64,000 nt of DNA, taken from positions 1 through 64,000 of the forward strand of contig MKTA01000033.1 in assembly GCA_001897515.1 (NCBI GenBank), read 5' to 3'. The translations under genes and the position numbers were made by a program. Of this stretch, positions 51,629 to 60,229 are shown piece after piece; the first letter of the stretch is position 1, and every line of letters begins with the position of its first letter. This stretch comes from Bacteroidetes bacterium 41-46. GTDB lineage: Bacteria > Bacteroidota > Bacteroidia > Bacteroidales > UBA932. The notes beneath the pieces were generated by a model, which searched no databases, had not been told where the DNA came from, and saw only the letters and a program-made list of their open reading frames with translations.

Positions 51629-51655
51629 GACGAAGACTAACCTTGATTAGTTGCA
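51629..51655 (-). promoter_or_regulatory. ECF-like promoter for the barrel genes
   Basis: On the leftward strand TGCAACT (51655-51649) is followed after 16 bases by CGTCTAAA, whose CGTC is at 51632-51629. This resembles the TGTAACC-N15-CGTC promoters at 40862-40916. The start codon of the first barrel gene is about 56 bases downstream. Confidence 0.55.
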
Positions 51656-51691
51656 CACTTCAATAAAAAATCAAGAAATCTTTTTAAAAAA

Positions 51692-52027
51692 TTAGAAAAT
51701 ATCTGTTGCTTTTAATCCCAGAAGATCAAGCCTACGCTTAATTTTAGGCACCTCTTCATCAATAAACTGTTCACGCTGAATTGAAATTATTTTCATTTTG
51801 GCACCTGAACTGATAAAGTAGCCAACACCTCTTTTATTGTAAATAATCTCAGCTTCCTGTAGATGGTCATAGGTTCTCATTATTGTATTTGGATTTACTC
51901 CTAATACTCCTCCGTACTCTCTGACGGACGGGATTCTCTCCTCTTCGCTCCATTCACCTGTAAGAATTAGATCGCAGATGTTCTCGGAAATCTGAAGGTA
52001 TATCGGTTTGTGTTCGTTGAATTCCAT
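51692..52027 (-). CDS. GntR-family regulator, YtrA type
   Basis: This 111-residue protein has a GntR winged helix (KPIYLQISENICDLILTGEW, RIPSVREYGGVLGVNPNTIM, RTYDHLQEAEIIYNKRGVGY) and a short C-terminal helix instead of a ligand domain. That is the YtrA subgroup, which controls adjacent ABC transporters. It is the last gene of the ABC operon. Confidence 0.92.
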   Translation of the reverse strand: MEFNEHKPIYLQISENICDLILTGEWSEEERIPSVREYGGVLGVNPNTIMRTYDHLQEAEIIYNKRGVGYFISSGAKMKIISIQREQFIDEEVPKIKRRLDLLGLKATDIF

Positions 52028-52031
52028 TTTG

Positions 52032-52838
52032 CTAGTATTGAAGTGTTTTCATTCTGTGATATGAACCAAAAAGAAACCATGCCGGCATTATGCCATAAAT
52101 GATTGTCTGACTTATGTAGTACAAGGTTTTAAATAGTGACGAAAAGCCTTCAAACTGATCCAGCTGAGATAAGTCGCTGAAATTAGCTATATTAATGTTA
52201 ACAGACATCCCCTCCATCATTTTAAACTCCTCTTTAAAAACCACAGTTACGAAAAAGACAACAATCATTATAAATACTATGTAAACACTTACTGTAGCAA
52301 GAAGCGTCTTCGTAACTTTGTACTTTCTGAATAGAAGGTTGCAGTATATGAATCCAAGCTGAAGTATTACTGCCTCCAGAAACCCAGTTGACAATTTATC
52401 CCCTAGATTCATGTTTGATATAGCATATCCATCAAAAAGAGAAGGTGTGATTGTAGTAATAATTGTATCAACAGCCAACACTGAAACAAAAGTCATAAGG
52501 GGCAAGAAGATGATGCAATTGACCAACATGCTTCCATACTTCTCCATAACAGAGGCAGGAAGAAGAGCATAGTCTATACCCCCCTTTCTGTGGTTGTAGC
52601 TTTTATATAGGTTGAATGGTGCAATGAGCATTGCAATTAATGTAGAGAAAAAAACATATCCAGCTCTGCTGCCGGCTGCGGTAATCTCTCCCTCTGTGCT
52701 GAATACTATCATGCTAAGCCAGTATCCCGCAAGCAATGCTGCGAAAATGGCTGATATTTTGAGCATCATGTGGAACCTCTCAGAGGACTCCTTCTGAACA
52801 AGTTTGAAAAATCTATTTATGGTGAAAAACTCTTTCAT
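52032..52838 (-). CDS. ABC transporter membrane subunit
   Basis: This 268-residue protein has six hydrophobic segments and a short C-terminal Met/Tyr-rich tail. It lies 4 bases before the GntR gene and 5 bases after the ABC ATPase gene, so the three form one operon. No substrate can be inferred; similar YtrA-controlled transporters respond to cell-envelope stress. Confidence 0.8.
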   Translation of the reverse strand: MKEFFTINRFFKLVQKESSERFHMMLKISAIFAALLAGYWLSMIVFSTEGEITAAGSRAGYVFFSTLIAMLIAPFNLYKSYNHRKGGIDYALLPASVMEKYGSMLVNCIIFLPLMTFVSVLAVDTIITTITPSLFDGYAISNMNLGDKLSTGFLEAVILQLGFIYCNLLFRKYKVTKTLLATVSVYIVFIMIVVFFVTVVFKEEFKMMEGMSVNINIANFSDLSQLDQFEGFSSLFKTLYYISQTIIYGIMPAWFLFGSYHRMKTLQY

Positions 52839-52843
52839 GTTAA

Positions 52844-53671
52844 TTATTTTTTAAAAATATCCTTAATAAGATCTCTGTTTTGATGTACTGTATTAAATAG
52901 TGCTTCTATATTTATTTTGCACTCTCTGTTTGTTTCGTTCCTGCAAACATTAATGTATCCTCCAATAGTTTGCTCGCTATAGATTGCTTTATCAGAGACT
53001 GTTGCGCCGAATTCAAAGCAGAGCCTTTTGCTGATTTCATCTATAGTTTCATTAAGTAAAACACCATTCCTGTCAAGAATAATAATTGGATCTATAAGAT
53101 TTTCCAAATCTCTTACCTGGTGGGTAGAGATAACTATACAAGATTCATCTGTTGACGCCTGAGAGATAACTCTTCTAAGCTGAGCTTTTGAAGGAATGTC
53201 CAAACCATTACTTGGTTCGTCCATTAATATCAGTTTTGTGTTTGTTGAGAGAGCAAAGGCAATAATTGCTTTTTTCTGCTGTCCAAATGAGAGCTTTGTG
53301 AATTTTGAATTTCCGTTTACCTCAAATTCTGTCATTAGTCTGCTGTACTTGTTGTAATCAAAATTTGGATAGAACTCTCCTCTTAGCCTTGCGAATTTGT
53401 TCACAACCAGATCCGGTCCAATAAAATCCTCCGGGATGTAGAACAGATCTCCAAGGAAATCGGGCTCTCTTAAGAATGGATTGTGTCCGTTTACTCTGCA
53501 TGAGCCACTTTTTACATTAAGCAAACCAGAAATTATTTTAAGTAAAGTTGTCTTACCAACTCCATTTTGTCCCAGAAGACCATATATTTTACCGGCCTCT
53601 AGTTTAAGTGTAACATCATTGAATACAATGTGTTTGGAATAATTAAAGTGTAAATTGTCAATTGTTACCAT
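52844..53671 (-). CDS. ABC transporter ATP-binding protein
   Basis: This 275-residue protein has the Walker A motif GLLGQNGVGKTT, the signature LSFGQQKKAIIAFALS (with FG in place of the usual SGG) and Walker B KLILMDEPSNGLD. A C-terminal domain of about 60 residues follows. First gene of the GntR-controlled operon. Confidence 0.94.
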   Translation of the reverse strand: MVTIDNLHFNYSKHIVFNDVTLKLEAGKIYGLLGQNGVGKTTLLKIISGLLNVKSGSCRVNGHNPFLREPDFLGDLFYIPEDFIGPDLVVNKFARLRGEFYPNFDYNKYSRLMTEFEVNGNSKFTKLSFGQQKKAIIAFALSTNTKLILMDEPSNGLDIPSKAQLRRVISQASTDESCIVISTHQVRDLENLIDPIIILDRNGVLLNETIDEISKRLCFEFGATVSDKAIYSEQTIGGYINVCRNETNRECKINIEALFNTVHQNRDLIKDIFKK

Positions 53672-53696
53672 CTCTATTTTGTTTTGTTTCGTCTCG

Positions 53697-53766
53697 GTGT
53701 ATTAGTGAAGTAGTGCACTGCAAATGTAATTCCTTTTTTCTTTCTACCAAAAAAAAATTAGTTTTG
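53697..53766. promoter_or_regulatory. divergent promoters with a GntR-type dyad
   Basis: Leftward: TTTG (53751-53748), 19-base spacer, TACATTTG (53728-53721). Just downstream, a 22-base imperfect dyad with half sites GTGTATTAGT and AGTAGTGCAC (53697-53718) covers the probable start site of the ABC operon, as a repressor operator would. Rightward: TAGTTTTG at 53759-53766 precedes the M28 gene by 21 bases. Confidence 0.6.
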
Positions 53767-53787
53767 TAATAAATATTTTTAAGCGAA

Positions 53788-55356
53788 ATGAAGAAAGCAC
53801 CTGTATATCTGAGTCTTTTGATTTGTATTTTTTTTTGGCAGAAATCTTATTCCCAAAATTTCAACCATTCTGAGAGTGATATAAAAGAGATACTGTCATT
53901 TTTAGCTGATGACAATCTAAAGGGTAGGGCAGCCGGAACAAAAGAGGACAAAAAAGCAGCAAAATACATAGCTGAACGGTTAGAAGAGCATGGATTTAAG
54001 CCTGTTATCGGAGAGAAACCACTTATCCCTTTTAATTTGATTCTGTACAGAGAGACTGGCTATGGCTCATCTATGACAATTGATAAAAAAAGTCTTGTGG
54101 AGTGGAGAGATTTTATGATTCACCCTCAATCTCCGTCCGTTGAAATAAGAGCCATACTTAACAACTCAGTCAGTGTTATTAAGGCATCGTATGACAGTAT
54201 ACCGCTTTTAGCAGCAAAACATAAATCCGGCGGAGCAGATGCAATTATGATATTCACCGGAGAGGAGTTAAAAGAGCAGAGAAGGGGAGGCATAACCACT
54301 CTTTCTTTACCTGTTATACAGATTTCAGAGCAGCTTTATTCAAATATTAAGTCCGACTCTGTAAGCTCTCTTTCCATTAAAACTGTTACTAATCAAGTTT
54401 CTGGAACTACATATAATGTACTAATGAAGTATGGCAAAGACAATGCTCCTTTAAAGGTTATGATAGGTGCTCATTATGACCATCTGGGAATGGGAGGTGT
54501 AGCTTCAGGAAGTATGAAGCCTAGAGAAAGCGCTGTTCACAATGGTGCTGATGACAATGCCAGCGGAGTTGCTGCAGCAATTGAAATTGGAAGATTATTA
54601 ACAAGTTATGCAGATTCATTGGGGGTTCAGGTATTTGTTGCTGCCTTCGGTGCTGAGGAGAGGGGATTGATTGGATCAAGGTCAATGGCGGATACTTTAA
54701 AAAAGCTTGACATATTACCAGATATAATGATTAATCTGGATATGGTAGGGAGGATGACAGAGAACAAACTCCAGATTGGAGGTGTAGGGACCTTTGCAGA
54801 GGCGGCTGACATTGTTGATAGTGTCAATACCGATAAGAAATTCACCATTACAATGACTCAGGACGGATACGGACCGTCAGACCACTCATCCTTTTATACA
54901 GCAGGGGTACCGGTCCTCTATTTCACAACAGGGGTTCACAAACAGTACCACACTCCTGAAGACGATATTGAGTTTATTAATTTTGAAGGTATAGGCAGGA
55001 TTTCTGAATTTATATCCTCATTAATTGCTGATATGTCATCCAAAGGTGTACCAAAATATATAAAAACCGAGGCACCTACAACAATGTCAAGGGCATCTTT
55101 TAAAGTAACACTTGGGGTAATTCCGGACTTCACATATGAAAAAGGAGATGGATTCAGAGTTGGTTCTGTCTCGGACGGAAAGCCGGCTCAAAAGGGTGGG
55201 ATGATTGCAGGTGATATAATTAAAGTTATGAATAATAAAAAGATATCAAATATATATGAATATATGGCAATGTTAAGTGAATTAAAAGCCGGCGAATTAC
55301 TATCAATTGAGGTGGAGAGAGAGGGTGCAATATTAAAACTTGAGATTCAGTTATGA
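53788..55356 (+). CDS. M28-family aminopeptidase with PDZ domain, secreted
   Basis: This 522-residue protein has a signal peptide (MKKAPVYLSLLICIFFWQKS), a PA-like insert (residues about 95-200) and M28 catalytic motifs IGAHYDHLG, HNGADDNASGVAAAIE, FGAEERGLIGS, NLDMVGR and HTPEDD. A C-terminal PDZ domain (about 435-522) follows. It should remove N-terminal residues from peptides in the periplasm. Its stop overlaps the next gene by 4 bases. Confidence 0.92.
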   Translation: MKKAPVYLSLLICIFFWQKSYSQNFNHSESDIKEILSFLADDNLKGRAAGTKEDKKAAKYIAERLEEHGFKPVIGEKPLIPFNLILYRETGYGSSMTIDKKSLVEWRDFMIHPQSPSVEIRAILNNSVSVIKASYDSIPLLAAKHKSGGADAIMIFTGEELKEQRRGGITTLSLPVIQISEQLYSNIKSDSVSSLSIKTVTNQVSGTTYNVLMKYGKDNAPLKVMIGAHYDHLGMGGVASGSMKPRESAVHNGADDNASGVAAAIEIGRLLTSYADSLGVQVFVAAFGAEERGLIGSRSMADTLKKLDILPDIMINLDMVGRMTENKLQIGGVGTFAEAADIVDSVNTDKKFTITMTQDGYGPSDHSSFYTAGVPVLYFTTGVHKQYHTPEDDIEFINFEGIGRISEFISSLIADMSSKGVPKYIKTEAPTTMSRASFKVTLGVIPDFTYEKGDGFRVGSVSDGKPAQKGGMIAGDIIKVMNNKKISNIYEYMAMLSELKAGELLSIEVEREGAILKLEIQL

Positions 55357-56213
55357 AAAAGATACTACTATGGATAGCTGCAATTGTAATCACCTTGTCA
55401 GCTGTATATTTTCAAAGAGTTACCGGACCTACTAAACCTGTACGCGTTGATTTTAATTTTAAAGGAGTGAACTCAAAAGCTGTTTTATTAAGAAGTACTG
55501 AAACAACATTAACTCATGATGAGGCGCTTAAGGATTATGCAACTTTAGGCAAAACCTCTCCTTTAAGATTCATGGCAACCAACCTTCCTGATGGGGTCAA
55601 TGCAGTTATGGTTTACTCTCTTTATCCGGGAGATTGGTCCCTTGATACTCTCTGCTCAGCAAGAGTGGGTGATATGTTCACATTTGAAGTTCCATCTCTC
55701 CCTGCAGCATCAAAAATTCAGTATTCTGTTTACCTGGTTGATTCTGAGGAAAATTTTCTGGTAGGAAATGGCAATGTTGTTCTCAGATTTAAGGCTCCTG
55801 TTCCTGCCTTTGTACTGGTACCTCATATAATCTTGATGTTTGTTGCTATGCTTTTCTCTAATTTTACCGGAGTTGCAGCTTATCTGAAGAATATCAAAAT
55901 AGAGAGGTATGCCATTGCTGTTCTTATTATGCTGGGTATTGGAGGTTTGATACTTGGTCCTGTTGTTCAGAAATATGCTTTTGACGCTTACTGGACCGGA
56001 TGGCCTTTTGGAGAGGATTTGACGGATAATAAAACACTTTTCGCTTTTATAGTCTGGATGTCAGCTTTTTTACTTAACAGAAAAAAGGGCAACAGAAAAT
56101 ATCTTTATATTTTCGCTGCCCTTGTTATGCTTCTGGTCTATTCAATTCCTCATAGTACTGCAGGTTCTGAATACGACCACTCTAAAGGTGAGGTTGTTAC
56201 AGGTCGCCGTTAA
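55353..56213 (+). CDS. membrane protein of unknown function
   Basis: This 286-residue protein has an N-terminal signal or membrane anchor (MKKILLWIAAIVITLSAVYF) and an outer beta-rich domain (residues about 28-150). Four or five membrane helices follow, ending YIFAALVMLLVYSIPHSTAG. It is coupled to the M28 gene and meets cydB tail to tail with a 4-base overlap. No domain recognised. Confidence 0.75.
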   Translation: MKKILLWIAAIVITLSAVYFQRVTGPTKPVRVDFNFKGVNSKAVLLRSTETTLTHDEALKDYATLGKTSPLRFMATNLPDGVNAVMVYSLYPGDWSLDTLCSARVGDMFTFEVPSLPAASKIQYSVYLVDSEENFLVGNGNVVLRFKAPVPAFVLVPHIILMFVAMLFSNFTGVAAYLKNIKIERYAIAVLIMLGIGGLILGPVVQKYAFDAYWTGWPFGEDLTDNKTLFAFIVWMSAFLLNRKKGNRKYLYIFAALVMLLVYSIPHSTAGSEYDHSKGEVVTGRR

Positions 56214-57358
56214 TATTTGTGAGTATCTGGCTTTGAAAGGTCCTCGTTACTCATTTTGACCTTTGTCATAGCCCTCCACACATAATAAATGTACCCAAAT
56301 ACAAATGGAACCATAAGTGAGGCATATGCCATTGTCTTTAGTGTAAACTCGCTTGAAGAGCTGTTGTAAAGAGTGAGGGAGTATTGAGGGTCAACTGTTG
56401 ATACAAAATAGGCTGTATTGTTAAATGCAGCGCAAATAAGAATACTCCACACAGCCAGAACCACACCTCCGCCTGTCATGAAGAAGCTGCTTTTACCCGC
56501 CTTTTTCCCGATAATATTTAATGTCAGTCCTGATAAAACAAGAATTACGCCGGTTACAAGCATAACCATAGGCCAAATCAACTCAGTCATATTAAAGAAA
56601 TACTTGTATCTGACTGGAGTTATCAACTCGTTCTCCGGGTTCACATGGAATCCGGTCATAGTAAATAAAGCAACCAAAAATGCTACAAATCCCATAACAA
56701 ATGCAGGTCCGGTAATCTTTATCTGACTTTTGCATTTTTTGCTAAGTGATTCTGAATCAATCTGCATCATAACATACATCAGGCCCAATGTTCGTGCAGC
56801 AAGGTAAACAACTATCCCGAGAAGTAAATTGAATGGATTAACGATTGCCTCCAGTCCATGCCATCCGTTAGTCCAATATGAAATTGTTGGTCTGAACGAA
56901 TCTGCAATACTGCTTTTGTCCATTACAAAAGCTCCCCCCGTGAAGAACATTCCTACAGCTACGCCGAGCAGAATTGTTCCAAAAGTTCCGTTTAACAGCA
57001 GAAATATCTCATAAGTTCTTGGTCCTAGTAAATTGCCTGCCTTGCTTCTGAATTCAAATGATACGGCTTGTATTACAAAAAGAAAAAGAATTGCCATCCA
57101 AAGCCAGTAGGCCCCTCCGAAGCTTGTTGAATAGTAAAGAGGAAAAGAGGCGAAAATTGCTCCGCCGAATGTAACCAATGTAGTAAAGGTTAGCTCCCAT
57201 TTATGACCTAATGCATTAACGAGCAAAGTCTTTTCATCTTTCTCCTTTGCAGTACCAAAAAGCAGAGATTGCCCCCCCTGAACAAACATAAGGAAAACAA
57301 GGAGAGAGCCTAATAGTGAGACTATTATCCACCAATATTGTTGAAGTATGTATATCAT
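56210..57358 (-). CDS. cydB: cytochrome bd ubiquinol oxidase subunit II
   Basis: This 382-residue protein has about eight membrane segments. It begins MIYILQQYWWIIVSLLGSLL and contains LVFLMFVQGGQSLLF, LFLFVIQAVSFEFRSKAGN, FGTILLGVAVGMFFTGGAFV and a C-terminal FVFGYIYYVWRAMTK. It pairs with CydA in the membrane to reduce oxygen to water. Separated from cydA by 38 bases. Confidence 0.92.
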   Translation of the reverse strand: MIYILQQYWWIIVSLLGSLLVFLMFVQGGQSLLFGTAKEKDEKTLLVNALGHKWELTFTTLVTFGGAIFASFPLYYSTSFGGAYWLWMAILFLFVIQAVSFEFRSKAGNLLGPRTYEIFLLLNGTFGTILLGVAVGMFFTGGAFVMDKSSIADSFRPTISYWTNGWHGLEAIVNPFNLLLGIVVYLAARTLGLMYVMMQIDSESLSKKCKSQIKITGPAFVMGFVAFLVALFTMTGFHVNPENELITPVRYKYFFNMTELIWPMVMLVTGVILVLSGLTLNIIGKKAGKSSFFMTGGGVVLAVWSILICAAFNNTAYFVSTVDPQYSLTLYNSSSSEFTLKTMAYASLMVPFVFGYIYYVWRAMTKVKMSNEDLSKPDTHKY

Positions 57359-57396
57359 AGTTTTTATCTGATTTAAGTTTCTTATAACAGGTGAGA

Positions 57397-58971
57397 TTAT
57401 GCTCCCGGGCCCTTCTTGATTACCTTTAACATTATACCTATCTCTGCAATCAGCAGAACTGTGAAGAGTATGAAGAACATGATAAGAGTTGTCTTTACAG
57501 AACCGGGACTTACACCTGACACAGCAGCATTGACAGGGAGAAGATCCTGAATTGTCCAGGGCTGCCTTCCAACCTCAGCAACAATCCATCCCGCCTGAGA
57601 GCATAAGTAAACAAGAGGAATACTTGCAATTGCCATCCAATGGTACCATTTATGTTTTCCTATTATACCCCTGTATTCAAGGAAAATAGTTATTGCAAAA
57701 AAGAGCAGGAAGAAGCCTCCCAAAGTTACCATTATATGAAATGCATAGAAGGTAAGAGGAACATTTGGCACAATGTCTTGAGGCTTATCTATATATCCGT
57801 ATCCAAAATGGTCGAAATTGTCCATTAGCTGCCTGTAAGCAATCTCTTTTCCCTCCTCATCACCAGCTTTGCTGGCTTTTCTGTAATCTGCAAGACCGGC
57901 TATTGCCAGTTTTCCCAAAGCCATACGCTCTTCAACAGGAGGGGCAATTTTTTCATCTCCATTTCTGTCAGTGTAAACATATCCTCCCTCCAGAATGTCC
58001 TCAATTCCCGGAACATAGGTATCCATTTTCCTGTTAACAAGCAAAGAGAGACCCTGAGGAATTGATATGTTAAACCAATAAGGCTTTTCATTTTTGTATC
58101 GGAGTGGATTTTCATAATAGTCAGCAATTTGTTTTTTGGGATTAAGAACCCCTAATGCAACTATTGATGTCCCTTCATGGCTTTTATAAAGACCCTCCAT
58201 TGCAGCCAGCTTCATTGGCTGTTTCTTGGCGACATGAACAGCAGAGCCGTCTCCGGACCAAATAAGTACAATTAGAGAGATAAGTCCAAAAATTGCAGAT
58301 ATTTTGATGCTCTTTCTGGCAAACTCCTCCTCCCTCTTTTTCATAAGGAACCACGCAGAAACACCTATCACAAAAACTGCAGCAAGAACATAACCGTTTG
58401 TTGTAGTGTGAATAAATTTATTTATAGCTACAGGTGAAAGGGCAACAGCCCAAAAATCTACCATTTCATTCCTTGCCGTATCAGGATTGAATTGCATGCC
58501 TATTGGGAATTGCATCCAGGCATTTGCAACGAGTATCCAGAGAGCAGAGAGATTTGTTCCGATAGCCACAAGGTATGTTGAGATTAAGTGAGCCTTTTTG
58601 CTCACTTTATTCCAGCCAAAGAACATAACGGCAAAGAAGGTACTCTCAAGGAAGAAGGCTAGTATCCCCTCTATTGCCAGAGGAGCACCAAAAATGTCGC
58701 CAACAAACCAGGAGTAATTTGACCAGTTTGTGCCGAACTGAAATTCAAGAATAATACCTGTGGCAACTCCTATTGCAAAATTTACTGCAAAAATATTCAT
58801 CCAGAACTTTGCGGTTCTCTTCCAGAATTCATTGCCTGTCCTGACATAATATGTCTCCATAATAGCAATTATGAATCCGAGTCCCAGGGTGAGAGGTACA
58901 AAAATCCAGTGGTACATTGCTGTAAGTGCAAACTGGAGTCTTGACAAATCAACAAGTGAAGCTAAAATCAT
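57397..58971 (-). CDS. cydA: cytochrome bd ubiquinol oxidase subunit I
   Basis: This 524-residue protein has SRLQFALTAMYHWIFVPLT with the heme-ligand His, MNIFAVNFAIGVATGI, EGILAFFLESTF and the quinol-site motif GWIVAEVGRQPW. It carries hemes b558, b595 and d with CydB. In a mostly anaerobic bacterium it scavenges oxygen. It lies between DUF4492 and cydB. Confidence 0.96.
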   Translation of the reverse strand: MILASLVDLSRLQFALTAMYHWIFVPLTLGLGFIIAIMETYYVRTGNEFWKRTAKFWMNIFAVNFAIGVATGIILEFQFGTNWSNYSWFVGDIFGAPLAIEGILAFFLESTFFAVMFFGWNKVSKKAHLISTYLVAIGTNLSALWILVANAWMQFPIGMQFNPDTARNEMVDFWAVALSPVAINKFIHTTTNGYVLAAVFVIGVSAWFLMKKREEEFARKSIKISAIFGLISLIVLIWSGDGSAVHVAKKQPMKLAAMEGLYKSHEGTSIVALGVLNPKKQIADYYENPLRYKNEKPYWFNISIPQGLSLLVNRKMDTYVPGIEDILEGGYVYTDRNGDEKIAPPVEERMALGKLAIAGLADYRKASKAGDEEGKEIAYRQLMDNFDHFGYGYIDKPQDIVPNVPLTFYAFHIMVTLGGFFLLFFAITIFLEYRGIIGKHKWYHWMAIASIPLVYLCSQAGWIVAEVGRQPWTIQDLLPVNAAVSGVSPGSVKTTLIMFFILFTVLLIAEIGIMLKVIKKGPGA

Positions 58972-58992
58972 GGTTTAAGTTGTTAGTAGTGA

Positions 58993-59211
58993 TTATTTAG
59001 GATTGGTAAGGTTCTCTATCACTTTGTCACTCTTCTCCTCAAAAGAGTCATACTCTCTAAGGTCTGATTTAAAGAAGAATAACTTAAGAACGAAAAACAT
59101 TATGAAGAGTTTGATTGCTATGATCAGCCACAGGGTTTTTCCAAGTGAGGTCATATTTGTAAAACCCTCATAATAGAAATTCCATATTCTCTTGAAAACG
59201 TTGTTTTTCAT
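58993..59211 (-). CDS. DUF4492 small membrane protein of the cytochrome bd operon
   Basis: This 72-residue protein begins MKNNVFKRIWNFYYEGFTNM and has one membrane helix (residues 28-48; WLIIAIKLFIMFFVLKLFFF) with a charged C-terminal tail. DUF4492 proteins sit upstream of cydA in Bacteroidota and epsilon-proteobacteria and are thought to play the part of CydX. 21 bases from cydA. Confidence 0.85.
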   Translation of the reverse strand: MKNNVFKRIWNFYYEGFTNMTSLGKTLWLIIAIKLFIMFFVLKLFFFKSDLREYDSFEEKSDKVIENLTNPK

Positions 59212-59230
59212 AAAAGAAAATTTCCTCTAA

Positions 59231-59274
59231 TATAGCTTTTTTTTTGCTCGGGCAAAAGCTATAAGTTATATTTG
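59231..59274 (+). promoter_or_regulatory. promoter of the DUF362 gene with an overlapping inverted repeat
   Basis: TTTG (59243-59246), 20-base spacer, TATATTTG (59267-59274), 20 bases before the start. A perfect 10-bp inverted repeat TATAGCTTTT (59231-59240) and AAAAGCTATA (59254-59263) surrounds the -33 box, so a regulator or RNA structure may act here. Confidence 0.65.
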
Positions 59275-59294
59275 TGTAAATAACAAAGAGACCT

Positions 59295-60224
59295 ATGGAA
59301 AGAAGAAATTTTCTAAAATCTGCAATTCTCGGAGGTTTAGCCGGGGCAGTCCAGCTAAAACCCTCTTCGCTTTTCGCATCAGAAAGCAAAGAGGTTCAGG
59401 GGGAGAATGACCTTGTGGCTGTAATGGGCGGGGAGCCCTTGAATATGTATAAAAGAGGCATCTCTGCGATGGGTGGAATGTCAAGGTTCATAAAAAAGGG
59501 CAATAAGGTTGTGGTAAAGCCAAACATCGGATGGGATAAAAAACCGGAGTTTGCCGCTAATACTAATCCGGAGCTCGTTGCTGCTATAGTTAAAGACTGT
59601 CTTGCTGCAGGAGCCTCTGAAGTTGTGGTTTTTGATCACACTTGCGATGAGTGGCAGGCATGTTACAGAAACAGCGGTATTGAGGCAGCGGCAAAAGCAG
59701 CCGGAGCAAAAATTGCTTTTGCGCATGATGAGAAGTATTACAGGGAGATTTCGCTTCCAATGGGAGTAAGGCTTAAGTCGGCAAAGATTCATGAATCAAT
59801 CATTGATTGCGACGTATGGATAAATGTGCCTGTCCTAAAAAATCATGGTGGAGCTAAGATGACAATGGCTATGAAGAATTTTATGGGAATTGTTTGGGAT
59901 AGAAGATACTGGCATGCCAATGACCTTCAGCAATGCATTGCAGATTGCTCTACATACTCAAAAATGCCCGTTCTGAACATAATTGATGCATACAGAGTAA
60001 TGACCCAAAATGGACCAAAGGGTAAGACGACAGAGGATGTTGTTTTGGCCAAAGCTCTTTTTCTTTCAACTGATATTGTAGCGGTGGACACAGCTGCGCT
60101 TAGATTTTTCAATCAGTTCAAAGAGATGAGGATAGAGGATGTTTCACATATTCAAAGAGCTGAAAGAGCAAAAGTGGGTACAACAAATCTGGATGCCATT
60201 AAGGTTGAAAGAATAAAAATCTGA
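59295..60224 (+). CDS. DUF362 protein with Tat signal
   Basis: This 309-residue protein begins MERRNFLKSAILGGLAGAVQ, a perfect twin-arginine motif followed by a hydrophobic stretch. The DUF362 domain follows (KVVVKPNIGWDKKPEFAANT, VVVFDHTCDEW, INVPVLKNHGGAKMTMAMKN). DUF362 proteins are linked to iron-sulfur proteins and their role is unknown. The next gene encodes a polyferredoxin and starts 5 bases later. Confidence 0.9.
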   Translation: MERRNFLKSAILGGLAGAVQLKPSSLFASESKEVQGENDLVAVMGGEPLNMYKRGISAMGGMSRFIKKGNKVVVKPNIGWDKKPEFAANTNPELVAAIVKDCLAAGASEVVVFDHTCDEWQACYRNSGIEAAAKAAGAKIAFAHDEKYYREISLPMGVRLKSAKIHESIIDCDVWINVPVLKNHGGAKMTMAMKNFMGIVWDRRYWHANDLQQCIADCSTYSKMPVLNIIDAYRVMTQNGPKGKTTEDVVLAKALFLSTDIVAVDTAALRFFNQFKEMRIEDVSHIQRAERAKVGTTNLDAIKVERIKI

Positions 60225-60229
60225 CAGTA

